From positions 62,001-126,000 of the forward strand of contig NZ_JAEMHM010000007.1 in NCBI RefSeq assembly GCF_016458275.1: a stretch of DNA of 64,000 nucleotides, written 5' to 3'. The notes beneath the pieces are model-generated. The model worked only from the letters and a program-made list of their open reading frames with translations, ran no database searches and was not told where the DNA came from. Source of the stretch: Geomesophilobacter sediminis. Its GTDB lineage: Bacteria > Desulfobacterota > Desulfuromonadia > Geobacterales > Geobacteraceae. The position numbers and the translations under genes were made by a program. Positions within the stretch are counted from its first letter, which is position 1, and every line of letters starts with the position of its first letter. Positions 1 through 8,378 of the stretch are shown in pieces.

Positions 1-766
1 CGGCGGTCTCCGAAAGCCGCTCGCGCGCCAGGTCGGCAAAGACGTCCAGGTCGTGGAGTTTGCCCAAAAGGTCCTGGTAGCGTTTCAGCCCCTGGTGCAG
101 CCGGGCAAAGTCGTCGCCGAGCAGCGGTTCCAGGATCTCCAGCCGGTAGCGGAGGTGCTTGACCGCGATCCGGAGCCGGTGCTGTGCCTCGGCCTGTTCT
201 TCATGCTTTGCCTGGGGGATGAGTTCGCGCACGGCGAGTTCGCGGGCGCCGATCGCCCCCTCGGCGAAATTGGTTATCGGCTGGAAGGGGTCGACTTCGA
301 CCGGACCGAAGATCTTCGGATGCCGGCGGAGGGCGCGAAACGCGGAGCGAAGCGGCGCCGGGTCGAGCGATCTGAGCTCGCGCCGGAGTTCCTTGCTCAC
401 CGATTCGCGCTCCCGGGTCAGGGTGGCGATAAGCTGCTCCGTTTCCTCGCGGCACTCCCGGGTCTCCGCTTCGCTGAGCTCGGAGAACAGGATGATGGCT
501 TCGTCGGTGTTGCGCATCGTGCCGAGGAGCTGGGTGAGGTGCTTTATCTTTTTGCCGAGCCGGGAGGCGTCTTTTCCGGGGAAGCAGGGGGCGAAGAGGG
601 CGAGCCCCTCGCGCAGTCTCCGGGAGGCGACCCGGAAGTCGTGGATCTCGTCTACGCCGAAGGAGGCTCCGGCTTTGCGCCAGTGGGTGAAGAATTCTTT
701 GCCTTGTCCGGTGAGGAGGGTTCCGGCTGCGATCCAGAGCGGAGTTGTTGCGGTGATGGATGCCAT
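1..766 (-). CDS. CHAD domain protein (partial, runs off left edge)
   Basis: The reading frame opens at an ATG at 766 and stays open to base 1, so about 255 N-terminal residues are present and the C-terminus is missing. After a short Thr-rich start it shows the CHAD hallmark HDFRVASRRLREGL near residues 45-60, with many conserved His, Arg and Lys in predicted helices. CHAD domains are known to bind inorganic polyphosphate through these basic residues. It lies downstream of a helix-hairpin-helix gene and sixA on the same strand, with a 125-base gap that holds a C/G-rich palindrome. A role in polyphosphate binding is inferred from the family; the domain call itself is firm. Confidence 0.85.
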   Translation of the reverse strand, partial: MASITATTPLWIAAGTLLTGQGKEFFTHWRKAGASFGVDEIHDFRVASRRLREGLALFAPCFPGKDASRLGKKIKHLTQLLGTMRNTDEAIILFSELSEAETRECREETEQLIATLTRERESVSKELRRELRSLDPAPLRSAFRALRRHPKIFGPVEVDPFQPITNFAEGAIGARELAVRELIPQAKHEEQAEAQHRLRIAVKHLRYRLEILEPLLGDDFARLHQGLKRYQDLLGKLHDLDVFADLARERLSETA

Positions 767-821
767 GATGGATTTCCGTTGTTCAGTTGTTTTTGCCAGC
801 GTACTGCCAAACCTCAAAACC

Positions 822-859
822 AAATCCCCCCCGGCCCCCCTTTGCCAAAGGGGGAAGGT
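822..859. repeat. C/G-rich palindromic repeat between CHAD and HhH genes
   Basis: A run of C followed by CTTTGCCAAAG and a run of G forms a short palindrome. The same core, CCCCTTTGCAAAAGGGG, occurs inside ligD near 62427-62447. It appears to be a copy of a dispersed short palindromic repeat. Confidence 0.5.
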
Positions 860-891
860 AGAATGGTGCCGGTTCCGGGATATCTACTCTG

Positions 892-1413
892 CTATTTCAG
901 GGCTTTCAAAACGGCGCGGCGGGCCTTTTTCAGCCCCTTGCGGACCTTTTTCGCCGAGGCGTCCTCCAGCCCCTCGACCCGACGCTGCGCCTTGTCCAAT
1001 GCCTTGGCGGATCGCTTGCTCTTCTTGGGCGACCGGTCCTCGATCCGCTGCAGGGCATCGACCAGGCGGACCAGGTCGGAGGAGAGCTTCTTCTCGCATT
1101 TGGGGGAAAGCTGGTCACCGAGCCGGTTCCGGGTGCTTTCGGCCAGACCCTGCACCTGGTCCCTTACTTCGGTCAGTTTGCGGCGCACCGTCTCGGCTGC
1201 CGCGCCCGGTTCGTGGGCGTTTTCCGCCAGCTGCCCCGCCTGCTCGAGGATGGTCGCTATCGCACGCGGGTTGATCCCGCGGATCTTCTGCAGACCTTCT
1301 TCGCCGGCTTGGGCGACTTTGGCCGGGGAGTCGAGTCCAGCGTCGAAAAGGCGCTTGGCGAGGACTCTCCCGATCCCTTTGATTTCTTGCAGTTCCTTGA
1401 TCGTCTGCGGCAT
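892..1413 (-). CDS. Helix-hairpin-helix domain protein
   Basis: This 173-residue protein starts at an ATG with a good ribosome binding site (GGAGGGG). Residues 5-60 form tandem helix-hairpin-helix units, seen as IKGIGRVLAKRLFDAG and IRGINPRAIATIL, a non-sequence-specific DNA-binding fold. The remainder is helical and strongly basic, with a Lys/Arg-rich C-terminal tail resembling histone-like tails. It sits between sixA (27 bases upstream) and the CHAD gene on the same strand, so the three are probably co-transcribed. DNA binding is inferred; a specific function is not known. Confidence 0.75.
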   Translation of the reverse strand: MPQTIKELQEIKGIGRVLAKRLFDAGLDSPAKVAQAGEEGLQKIRGINPRAIATILEQAGQLAENAHEPGAAAETVRRKLTEVRDQVQGLAESTRNRLGDQLSPKCEKKLSSDLVRLVDALQRIEDRSPKKSKRSAKALDKAQRRVEGLEDASAKKVRKGLKKARRAVLKALK

Positions 1414-1440
1414 CGCTGCCCCTCCTGGAATGGATTTGTT

Positions 1441-1956
1441 TCAACCCTGCTGCAGGCGCTCGATCGCTTCGCCGCGCGCCGTGAACGCCTTCCCGCTGCC
1501 GGTGGTCAGGAACAGGAATTCGGCCGATTTCCCTTTCTTGTCCAGCTTGAGCGAGACCATCCCCCCCTTTTTGAGGCTGCAGGGGGAGGCGATCCCGAGA
1601 AGCGCGGCGGTCAGCCTGCCGAAGTCCGGCTCGTGCCCCACGATGACCAGCTCGGCAGCCTTGCCGTACCGCTTCAGCAGGGCGTCGATTCCCTCCGGGT
1701 CGAACCCCGAGGCGAGCTGCGCATCGAGGAGGATTTCCCCCTCGTATTTCAGCCGCTCGGCGAGGATGTCCGCAGTCTGGACCGCGCGCACCAGCGGGCT
1801 GGTGACAATGAGGTCCGGCTTCACCCCGAGCTTTCTGATCCGGCCGCAGGCCTTGCGGAAACGCACTCTTCCCGGGCCGGTCAGGTAGCGGTGCTCTTCT
1901 TCGATCGTTGGCGTCCGCTCCACTGCTTCGGCATGACGCAGTATATGAAGTATCAT
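1441..1956 (-). CDS. sixA: Phosphohistidine phosphatase SixA
   Basis: The 171-residue protein begins with the histidine phosphatase signature (RHA at residues 7-9), has the second conserved Arg in TSPLVRAVQTA, and a later GHEPDF motif that supplies the second catalytic His. Length and motifs match the short SixA branch of the histidine phosphatase superfamily, which removes phosphate from phosphohistidine, for example on Hpt or PTS proteins. The start is supported by GGAGGC seven bases upstream. The window encodes an Hpt-containing hybrid kinase (22501-24663), a possible type of target, but no link is shown. Confidence 0.9.
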   Translation of the reverse strand: MILHILRHAEAVERTPTIEEEHRYLTGPGRVRFRKACGRIRKLGVKPDLIVTSPLVRAVQTADILAERLKYEGEILLDAQLASGFDPEGIDALLKRYGKAAELVIVGHEPDFGRLTAALLGIASPCSLKKGGMVSLKLDKKGKSAEFLFLTTGSGKAFTARGEAIERLQQG

Positions 1957-2388
1957 GGTATGCCTCCGGCTGACAAAGGTTCATTTACTTTAACGGAAAA
2001 AGAGAGTGCCGCAAGGCGCGTTCAGGATCAAGGGCAAAATGTAACATTAGGGGGAGGTTCGGCGGGTGGAGTAGCAATGGTGATTGAGAAAAAGGGGGGC
2101 GATCAGACACAGTCCAGGCAAGATAACATCGGTAACGGAAATTGCCGAACGGCATGACAAAAAGTAGTGGGCGGCAATTGATACCTTCAGGATAACGCTG
2201 TCTTGATGTCAGGTAGTTAACGGAAGGCTTGAAGATGGTTCAGGCGCAGGTTGGGACAGGTACGGCGCCGATTGAGATTGAATACGCGCACCCGGTAAAG
2301 GCGGAGGATGGCGGAGACGAGAGGGCGCTCCGGTAAGCGGCGCCGGAGCGTGCGGGAAGTGGTGCCGCGGTGCGGATCACCGTCCGAG
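1957..2388. other. Intergenic region without a recognisable gene
   Basis: About 430 bases between sixA and the next minus-strand gene. Short open frames exist but lack a good ribosome binding site and protein-like composition. The region upstream of sixA is A/T-richer and presumably holds its promoter; no clear -35/-10 pair was identified. Confidence 0.5.
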
Positions 2389-2634
2389 CTACCCGGCATC
2401 GGCATCGCTCTCGGTATCGGAGCCGTGGCGCCGGCAGCTTACCGCAAGGGGGAGCGAGCGGACGTGGATGGAGAGCGTCTCCTCCAGCGAACCGCCGTCG
2501 CAGACGATGACATCGGACTCGGAAAAACGGGTGACGGCATAGTGCCGGTCCGACTCGCGCCTGAAGACGGCAACCTCGTATTCCCGGCCCGCGATCTCGA
2601 TGGTCGTTTGCAGCACCTTTTCCGATGCCTTCAT
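2389..2634 (-). CDS. Small hypothetical protein
   Basis: An 81-residue protein with a clear ribosome binding site (GAGGAG) before the ATG. The first 60 residues alternate hydrophobic and polar positions, suggesting a small beta-rich domain (TTIEIAGREYEVAVFRRE). The C-terminus is acidic and probably unstructured. No family was recognised. It ends about 60 bases from the neighbouring 99-residue gene on the same strand, so the two may form an operon. Confidence 0.55.
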   Translation of the reverse strand: MKASEKVLQTTIEIAGREYEVAVFRRESDRHYAVTRFSESDVIVCDGGSLEETLSIHVRSLPLAVSCRRHGSDTESDADAG

Positions 2635-2696
2635 GGGGGCTCCTCAGCCCGGCGCGCGGCAGTCCTGCCCGCGCGCCCTGCCGTTAAAAGTTGACG

Positions 2697-2996
2697 CTAT
2701 TGCCATTCCTCGATAATCTCCTGTGCGCAATTGGCCAGGAAGAGGTAGACCTCGCCGCGGCTCACTACAAAACGGGGCAGATGCTCGTTCAGGAGGTCTT
2801 CCAAAAGGTGCAGGGTCCGGCCGTCGTCGCGCCCCAACTGGTCCATCACCGCTTCCAACAGCGGGATGATGTCGTAGATGTCGTCGCGGTTGAACGGAGC
2901 GGGGTCGGACGCCCCCTGGAATTTCGCCTCGAATCGGGTTTCCACCGCTTTGGGATACCGGTACTTGAGATCGGAAGGCTTAATGCAAATTCCCAT
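2697..2996 (-). CDS. Small hypothetical protein
   Basis: The start chosen is the ATG at 2996, preceded by GGAGG at proper spacing; a longer open frame upstream overlaps the divergent macro-domain gene and is rejected. The 99-residue product is acidic and helical in its second half (LLEAVMDQLG, HLLEDLLNEHLPRF) with a conserved-looking C-terminal segment. No signal peptide or membrane segment is present. No known family was recognised. Its start is only 18 bases from the divergent start of the macro-domain gene. Confidence 0.6.
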   Translation of the reverse strand: MGICIKPSDLKYRYPKAVETRFEAKFQGASDPAPFNRDDIYDIIPLLEAVMDQLGRDDGRTLHLLEDLLNEHLPRFVVSRGEVYLFLANCAQEIIEEWQ

Positions 2997-3014
2997 GGCT
3001 GTCCCTCCGGGAGC

Positions 3015-3464
3015 ATGAAAGGAAATGCTGTGCGTGAAACGGTAGACGATATCTGGAGTTACCTCGACGACGCCGTGGTCTGCATCACCACCAACGGTCA
3101 TGTTACCCCGTCCGGAAAGGCGGTCCTCGGGCGGGGCTGTGCGGCGCAGGCCAAGGAGCGGTTCCCGGATCTTCCGGAGCGGCTGGGGGCGCTGATCCGC
3201 GTGGGCGGAAACCACGTGCAGCTCATACAGGATGGGCTGGTCAGCTTCCCGGTAGAGGAAAGCCCGTGGGCGAACCCCGACCTCAGGCTGATCGCCCGTT
3301 CCGCAGCCGAACTGCGGGGAATGGCCGACCGCAACGGGTGGGCCGAGATCGTGGTGCCGCGCCCCGGATGCGGCGGTGGCGGGCTGAACTGGAACGAGGT
3401 CCGTCCGCTGCTTGAGGCCGAGTTCGACGACCGTTTCCTGGTGATCAGCGCGCCGGGGATATGA
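3015..3464 (+). CDS. Macro-domain (ADP-ribose-binding-like) protein
   Basis: A 149-residue protein that looks like a compact macro domain. Near the N-terminus it has VVCITTNGHVTPSGKAVLGR, matching the strand and loop that contact ADP-ribose. Later it has LVSFPVEES and the PRPGCGGGGLNW loop typical of short phage and bacterial macro proteins that bind or hydrolyse ADP-ribose derivatives. The start is the ATG at 3015; in-frame sequence further upstream runs over the divergent gene. The substrate is not predictable from the sequence. Family assignment is moderately firm. Confidence 0.7.
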   Translation: MKGNAVRETVDDIWSYLDDAVVCITTNGHVTPSGKAVLGRGCAAQAKERFPDLPERLGALIRVGGNHVQLIQDGLVSFPVEESPWANPDLRLIARSAAELRGMADRNGWAEIVVPRPGCGGGGLNWNEVRPLLEAEFDDRFLVISAPGI

Positions 3465-3467
3465 GTT

Positions 3468-3710
3468 TCAGTGGCAGCCGCAGGAAGAAGCGGTGCAGGA
3501 GGCCCGGCAGGCCGGAACGGCTGATGCCGCCTCGGCGGACGCATCGTAGCCGGCGATCGACGCGGCGCTGATGTACCATTCCCCTTCGACCAGTTGGCCT
3601 GCCAGCGTGTCGCGCTTGACCAGCATGAGAATTCGCAGTTCCGTCGTTGCCAGCTGTTTCGCGGCTGCGGCAATCGGCAGATATTGGGTACCTTCGATGA
3701 TGACCTCCAT
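3468..3710 (-). CDS. Small protein with excisionase-like helix-turn-helix and Cys-rich tail
   Basis: An 80-residue protein with an excellent ribosome binding site (AAGGAGG). Residues 9-50 follow the pattern of the MerR/excisionase small helix-turn-helix family: YLPIAAAAKQL, then a second helix ending in KRDTLAG, then GEWYIS. This suggests a small DNA-binding protein, although the recognition helix is divergent. The last 20 residues carry four Cys and end in SSCGCH, reminiscent of a metal site. It is convergent with the macro-domain gene, with three bases between the stops. The function is not known. Confidence 0.5.
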   Translation of the reverse strand: MEVIIEGTQYLPIAAAAKQLATTELRILMLVKRDTLAGQLVEGEWYISAASIAGYDASAEAASAVPACRASCTASSCGCH

Positions 3711-3892
3711 GGCTCGCCCCTCCTTGGGGTTTCTTTGTTTTCATGGAGCGTGCCAGGGGGCGGGGTCGGGCTGGGAACCCGCGCGGCGCGTGGTTTTGCT
3801 TCTTGTGCTCCGGGCGGGGGCGTTTCCGGTCGGTGCCTAGTTATTAGCCAGGGGTGAGGGGCACTGCCAATTTATAGGTCTGCTGGGGAGTT

Positions 3893-3925
3893 CGTTAATC
3901 ACGCCAGGAATGCCGCTCCTGCATC
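3893..3925. repeat. Degenerate half copy of the REP-like palindrome
   Basis: ATCACGCCAGGAATGCCGCTCCTGC matches the right arm of the dispersed REP-like element found at many other sites in the window. A second degenerate half copy lies near 5070-5106. Confidence 0.5.
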
Positions 3926-3946
3926 TGCTCCTTTGGGAGGAAAGCC

Positions 3947-4933
3947 ATGACTCGACCCATCATCGCCAGCTATATCCTTGCCGTGGTTGCCACTCTTCTC
4001 GTCTTGTACCTGCATCTCTTGCCGGCCGTGATCGCCGGGCTGGCGGTCCATGTCATGACGTCATGGCTTGCGGCGCGGCTGCCAGCGACCTGGTCCGGAA
4101 AAGCCCAGCGCACCGCCGTCATCATCTTCGCGCTCCTCGTTGCGCTGATCCTGCTGGGAGCGGGGCTGGGACTGTGGTCCTTTTTGCGGGACAACGACCT
4201 CAGCTCGTTGCTGAACTCTGCCGCAGGGGCTCTCGATAACGTACGGCGCACGCTGCCGCCCCAGTATACCCAGGCCATCCCCAGCTCCGTGGACGATCTG
4301 CGCCAGCAGGTCTCGACGCTGATGCGCCAGCACGGCAGCCGCCTTACCCAGGTCGGCATGGAGGGGGTGCGGGGGACGGCGCACATCCTGATCGGCATGA
4401 TCCTGGGGGGCGTCGTTTCGCTGCACCGCTTCAAGGAGGCCGGGGCTCCGCCGTTCTCCCGTGCGCTGCACGACCGGCTCAGCTTTCTCAACGAATCCTT
4501 TGCCAAGGTCCTTTTCGCCCAGGTCACCATCTCGCTTTTGAACACCGCCCTCACCGCGATCTACCTTTTCGCCATCCTGCCGCTGTTCGGGATCCAGCTC
4601 CCGATGCGGATGGTGCTCGTTGCCATCACCTTCATCTGCGGCCTGCTCCCGGTAGTGGGGAACCTCATCTCCAACGTGGTGATCGTCCTGATCAGTGTGG
4701 GAACCTCGCCGATGGCGGGGCTGGGCTCGGTGATCTTCCTCCTTGCCATTCACAAGCTGGAATACTTCACCAACGCCAAGATCGTCGGTGGGCGCGTGCA
4801 CGCCGAATCGTGGGAGCTGCTCTGCTCAATGGTTCTATTCGAAGCGATGTTCGGTCTGACGGGGCTGATTGCGGCTCCTTTTCTCTACGCCTGGTTAAAA
4901 GCGGAGCTTACCGCGACCGGAATGGTGTCATAG
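3947..4933 (+). CDS. AI-2E family transporter (PerM-like membrane protein)
   Basis: The 328-residue protein has about seven or eight hydrophobic membrane segments: two or three at the N-terminus (residues 5-80), a soluble middle region (about 85-140), and a C-terminal cluster from about 185 to 320. The pattern and the late segments with GLLPVVGNLISN and FGLTGLIAAPFLYAW are those of the AI-2E/PerM family. Members have been described as autoinducer-2 exporters or Na+/H+ antiporters, so the substrate is open. The start is supported by GGGAGG. It is a single gene with no tight operon partner. Confidence 0.8.
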   Translation: MTRPIIASYILAVVATLLVLYLHLLPAVIAGLAVHVMTSWLAARLPATWSGKAQRTAVIIFALLVALILLGAGLGLWSFLRDNDLSSLLNSAAGALDNVRRTLPPQYTQAIPSSVDDLRQQVSTLMRQHGSRLTQVGMEGVRGTAHILIGMILGGVVSLHRFKEAGAPPFSRALHDRLSFLNESFAKVLFAQVTISLLNTALTAIYLFAILPLFGIQLPMRMVLVAITFICGLLPVVGNLISNVVIVLISVGTSPMAGLGSVIFLLAIHKLEYFTNAKIVGGRVHAESWELLCSMVLFEAMFGLTGLIAAPFLYAWLKAELTATGMVS

Positions 4934-5226
4934 GCGGGGGAGGGACTGACTCAAGGGAGGATGGGTATTCTTTTTCGTGCTGTTTTTGCTCTTTCCAAAT
5001 CCGATTTTTCCTATAACCTGTAGGTGTCATTGCCGTGTCACCGTCTTTAATCGTTGTTGCATAGTATCCTGGTGAATCGCGCCGGTATGCCGCTCCTAGC
5101 AGGTAATGACGGAACCTGACAGGATTTTAGGGGGGGAGAACGTTTCTCTTCCGCTTCACCAAAACGAACGGTGCGGTGGCATGTAATGAGGATGCTGCCG
5201 CATTTTTTCTATCCGGAACCGTATTT

Positions 5227-6528
5227 ATGACTAAGAGAAAAGACGAAAATAAAGCCGGCTCCGACGCGAAAACCATTGCCAATGCGCTCAACATCCTTGG
5301 CAGCAAGAAAAAGAGCAATGTCATCTCGCGCCTGCTCCCTTTCATGGGGCCGGCGTTCATCGCCAGCGTCGCCTACGTCGATCCCGGCAACTTCGCGACC
5401 AACATCCAGGGGGGAGCCCAGTTCGGTTACCTGCTGATCTGGGTCATCGTGGCGAGCAACCTGATGGCGATGCTGCTCCAGACGCTGGCCGCGAAGCTTG
5501 GGCTGGTCACCGGGATGAACCTTGCCGAGCACTGCCGGGAGCAGTTCTCCAAGCCGGTCTCGCTGGCGATGTGGCTTTTGATGGAGATCGTGGCGATGTC
5601 GACCGACCTGGCCGAGTTTCTCGGCGCGGCGCTCGGCTTCCAGCTGCTGTTCGGCATCCCGCTTTTGCTCGGGGCGGTCCTCACCGGCATAGCAACCATG
5701 CTCATTCTCGGCCTGGAGCGTTTCGGCTTTCGCCGGCTGGAGGCGGTCATCTCCTCGATGGTGGGGCTGATCGCGCTCTGTTATCTCCTGGAAACCTTCA
5801 TCGTCCGTCCCGACTTCATGATGGTCATGCGGCACACCTTCGTGCCGCGTCTGGCCGGTGCCGAAAGTGTCGTCCTCGCCTCGGGGATCCTCGGCGCCAC
5901 GGTGATGCCGCACGCGATCTTCCTGCACTCGGCGCTGATGCAGGGACGGATCGTGGTGCGGGACAAGGCGCGCCTGCGGAGCCTGTACCGGTTCGAGATC
6001 GTGGACGTGGCGGTCGCCATGGGGGTGGCAAGCTGCGTGAACGCGGCGATGCTCATCATGGCGGCGGCGACCTTCTACTCGACCGGACATACCGCGGTGG
6101 CGACCATCGAGGAGGCCTACCGCACCCTGCAGCCGCTTTTGGGCAGCGCCGCCCGCTGGATCTTCGGTCTTTCGCTGCTTCTTTCCGGGCTTTCTTCGTC
6201 CACCGTGGGGACCGGTGCCGGCCAGGTCATCATGCAGGGGTTCATCCAAAAGCACATCCCGATCTGGCTGCGGCGCCTGTTGACCATGGCCCCCTCCCTG
6301 CTCGTGATCGGTTACGGGCTCGACCCGACCCGGACCCTGGTCCTGAGCCAGGTGGTCTTAAGTTTCGGGCTCCCCTTCGCCGTGATTCCCTTGGTGATCT
6401 TTACCAGCCGCAGGGATATCATGGGGGAACTGGTCAACCTCCGGATCACCACCGTTGCCGCTTCGCTGACCGCCGCACTGATCGTGGCGCTCAACCTCTA
6501 TCTCATCTTCAAGACGCTGAGTGGGTGA
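5227..6528 (+). CDS. mntH: NRAMP family divalent metal transporter
   Basis: The protein has about eleven membrane segments and both NRAMP signatures: DPGN at residues 52-55 in TM1 and the VMPHAIFLHS motif near residue 227 in TM6, which line the metal site. These proteins import Mn2+ or Fe2+ with protons across the inner membrane. I chose the ATG at 5227 (433 residues); an in-frame ATG at 5176 would add 17 residues with no better ribosome binding site. A universal stress protein gene follows after five bases, so the two are co-transcribed. The metal is not determined by sequence, and no metalloregulator site was recognised. Confidence 0.85.
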   Translation: MTKRKDENKAGSDAKTIANALNILGSKKKSNVISRLLPFMGPAFIASVAYVDPGNFATNIQGGAQFGYLLIWVIVASNLMAMLLQTLAAKLGLVTGMNLAEHCREQFSKPVSLAMWLLMEIVAMSTDLAEFLGAALGFQLLFGIPLLLGAVLTGIATMLILGLERFGFRRLEAVISSMVGLIALCYLLETFIVRPDFMMVMRHTFVPRLAGAESVVLASGILGATVMPHAIFLHSALMQGRIVVRDKARLRSLYRFEIVDVAVAMGVASCVNAAMLIMAAATFYSTGHTAVATIEEAYRTLQPLLGSAARWIFGLSLLLSGLSSSTVGTGAGQVIMQGFIQKHIPIWLRRLLTMAPSLLVIGYGLDPTRTLVLSQVVLSFGLPFAVIPLVIFTSRRDIMGELVNLRITTVAASLTAALIVALNLYLIFKTLSG

Positions 6529-6533
6529 ATCGT

Positions 6534-7439
6534 ATGTTCAAGCACATCCTCGTCCCTATTGATGGATCGGTCATGGCCGAAGCCGCGCTTCCGGCGGCCG
6601 CCTTTCTGGCGCAAAAGCTGGCGGCGCGGGTCACCCTGATGCACGTCATCGAGAAGAACGCCCCCACCGAGGTGCACGGGCAGCGCCACCTGCAGCATCC
6701 CGAGGATGCCGAAAGCTACCTCAGGGAGCTGGCGGCGCGGAGTTTTCCGGCGGAGGTCCCGGTCGACATCCACGTGCATTCCACCGAAGTGGACGACGTG
6801 GCGGCGAGCATCGTGGCCCATGCCGACGAGTTGAAGCACGACCTGGTGATCATGTGTTCGCACGGGAAGGGGGCGGCGGTGCACCTCTTTTTGGGGAGCA
6901 TCGCCCAAAGCGTGATTGCGCTCGATTCGCGTCCGGTGCTGATCACCCATCCGACCCCGGACGGGAGCCTGCCGCGGTTTTCCTGCCGGCACGTGCTGGT
7001 TCCTTTGGATGAGGATCCCGAACACGCCCATGCCCTCCCGGTTTCCAAGGCGATCGCCCGTGCCTGCGGGGCGACCCTGCACCTGTTGATGGTGATCCCG
7101 GACCTGGCGACGCTCTCCGGGGACATCGCGGTAGCGAGCAAGATGCTCCCGGGGACGACCTCGCGGCTTTTGGAGCTTTCCCGGGAGGATGCCGAGCACT
7201 ATTTCGAGGGGCTGGAAAACGAGCTGCGCCAGGAGGGGTTCCAGAGCAGCGCGCATGTCTTGCGCGGCGACCCGGCGACGGTGATCGTGGAGGCGGCGGA
7301 GCGGACCGAGATCGACCTCGTGGTGGTGGGGACCCACGGCAAGACCGGGATGGACGCGCTCTGGTCCGGGAGCGTGGCGCATCGGATCTGCAGCCAAAGC
7401 CGCGTGCCGCTGCTGCTTTTGCGGGTCGGGAAGGGGTAG
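6534..7439 (+). CDS. Tandem-domain universal stress protein
   Basis: The ATG at 6534 follows the transporter stop by five bases. The 301-residue product contains two UspA domains. Each begins with the hydrophobic strand ending in VPID or VPLD and ends with the ATP-binding loop (HGKGAAVHLFLGS in the first, HGKTGMDALWSGS in the second). Cytoplasmic ATP-binding stress proteins of this type often accompany transporters in delta-proteobacteria. Pairing with the NRAMP gene suggests a role tied to metal transport or its regulation, which is inference. Confidence 0.88.
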   Translation: MFKHILVPIDGSVMAEAALPAAAFLAQKLAARVTLMHVIEKNAPTEVHGQRHLQHPEDAESYLRELAARSFPAEVPVDIHVHSTEVDDVAASIVAHADELKHDLVIMCSHGKGAAVHLFLGSIAQSVIALDSRPVLITHPTPDGSLPRFSCRHVLVPLDEDPEHAHALPVSKAIARACGATLHLLMVIPDLATLSGDIAVASKMLPGTTSRLLELSREDAEHYFEGLENELRQEGFQSSAHVLRGDPATVIVEAAERTEIDLVVVGTHGKTGMDALWSGSVAHRICSQSRVPLLLLRVGKG

Positions 7440-7453
7440 GCCGGCTGGGGGAA

Positions 7454-7480
7454 GCGCGACAAGAATGTCGCTGCTACCGG
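7454..7480. repeat. Half copy of the GCGACA-type palindrome
   Basis: GCGACAAGAATGTCGCTGCTACC matches one arm of the element seen complete at 42992-43060. Confidence 0.45.
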
Positions 7481-7515
7481 TGGAGATAGGTTGGGCTTAA
7501 CCGGCGCATTTACGG

Positions 7516-7580
7516 ACCTTTCCAGGCGCGATTAATCGCAAGCGTGGTTACCGCCTTCGGCGGTTCGCGCCTGAAAAGGC
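7516..7580. repeat. REP-like palindromic element
   Basis: Inverted arms CTTTCCAGGCGCGAT and TCGCGCCTGAAAAGG flank a CCGCCTTCGGCGG hairpin. This is one of about ten copies of the dispersed REP-like element in intergenic DNA. Confidence 0.75.
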
Positions 7581-7665
7581 CCTCGCCACAGTAAAAGGTG
7601 ATCGACCTGTTATAGATGAGGGTGCTGCGCCCATAGATCGCGGTAGCTTTTCCAAGGAGGGTCGC

Positions 7666-8127
7666 ATGGAAGTCGAACCGATTGGCGTCATCCATACGCC
7701 GTTTGCCACCAAGGATGATTGTCCGATCCAGCCGGTCTTCGCCGCCGGGTGCCGGGGGACGGTCACTCTCGATGACCGCTTCGCCGCCGGGTTGAAGGAC
7801 ATCGAGCTTTTCAGCCATATCTACCTGCTCTATCTGTTCGACCGGGCGGGTGAGGTGAAACTCGTGCGGCCGACCTTTTTGGACGACGAGCCCCACGGCG
7901 TCTTCGCCAGCCGGCATCCCTGCCGGCCCAACGGTATCGGGATGTCGATCGTGAAGCTGGACGCAAGAAGGGGAAACGTCCTGGAAGTGGAAGGGATCGA
8001 CGTCCTCGACGGCACGCCGCTCATCGACATCAAGCCCTACATTCCCCGGTTCGACTGCTTCGGCGGGGCATCGGAGGGATGGCTTGTCGACAAGGATTGG
8101 CGACCGAAACCGGCGGGAAGGGAATAA
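7666..8127 (+). CDS. trmO: TrmO/TsaA-like tRNA methyltransferase
   Basis: The 153-residue protein has the TsaA/TrmO family features: an N-terminal IGVIHTPF strand, a central RHPCRPNGIGMSIVKL segment matching the family motif RxPxRPNxIGxSxVxL, and a late DVLDGTPLIDIKPYIPRFD block. TrmO uses S-adenosylmethionine to N6-methylate t6A37 in threonine tRNAs. The length is that of the core domain without the C-terminal extension of the E. coli enzyme. The ribosome binding site AAGGAGG is ideal. A terminator follows. Confidence 0.85.
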   Translation: MEVEPIGVIHTPFATKDDCPIQPVFAAGCRGTVTLDDRFAAGLKDIELFSHIYLLYLFDRAGEVKLVRPTFLDDEPHGVFASRHPCRPNGIGMSIVKLDARRGNVLEVEGIDVLDGTPLIDIKPYIPRFDCFGGASEGWLVDKDWRPKPAGRE

Positions 8128-8179
8128 CCGGGTTTCCCATCGAACCTGCCGTTGCATGGTAAAGGCTAGTTCCGGAGAA

Positions 8180-8221
8180 TGAGAAAGGGGCACCGCAGTC
8201 GGCGCCCCTTTCTCGTTCTTT
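8180..8221 (+). terminator. Rho-independent terminator after trmO
   Basis: GAGAAAGGGGC pairs with GCCCCTTTCTC around a 10-base loop, followed by GTTCTTT. Confidence 0.8.
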
Positions 8222-8255
8222 GGGTGGATAACAATGACGTTACGGTAGCAGGCAC

Positions 8256-8324
8256 CTCGATCCGCCGCAGGCGGTAACGCGGTCGGGGTGATCGCGCCTG
8301 GAAAGGCGCTTCCACAAGGTAAGC
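8256..8324. repeat. REP-like palindromic element
   Basis: A GATCCGCCGCAGGCGGTAAC hairpin is followed by ATCGCGCCTGGAAAGGCGCT, the standard right arm of the family. Confidence 0.75.
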
Positions 8325-8378
8325 AACTATTTGCTGACTGAAGCAGGTTGGCTCGGTTCGGAGGGCGGCAGCTCCGGA

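Noticed and set aside
53-1888. Long plus-strand open frame across the CHAD, HhH and sixA genes
   Set aside because: It is antisense to three genes with clear family motifs, and its own translation is low-complexity and Arg/Ser-rich with no domain. High GC produces such frames.
2217-2405. Minus-strand 62-codon frame upstream of sixA
   Set aside because: No ribosome binding site, overlap with the neighbouring gene and Arg-rich translation.
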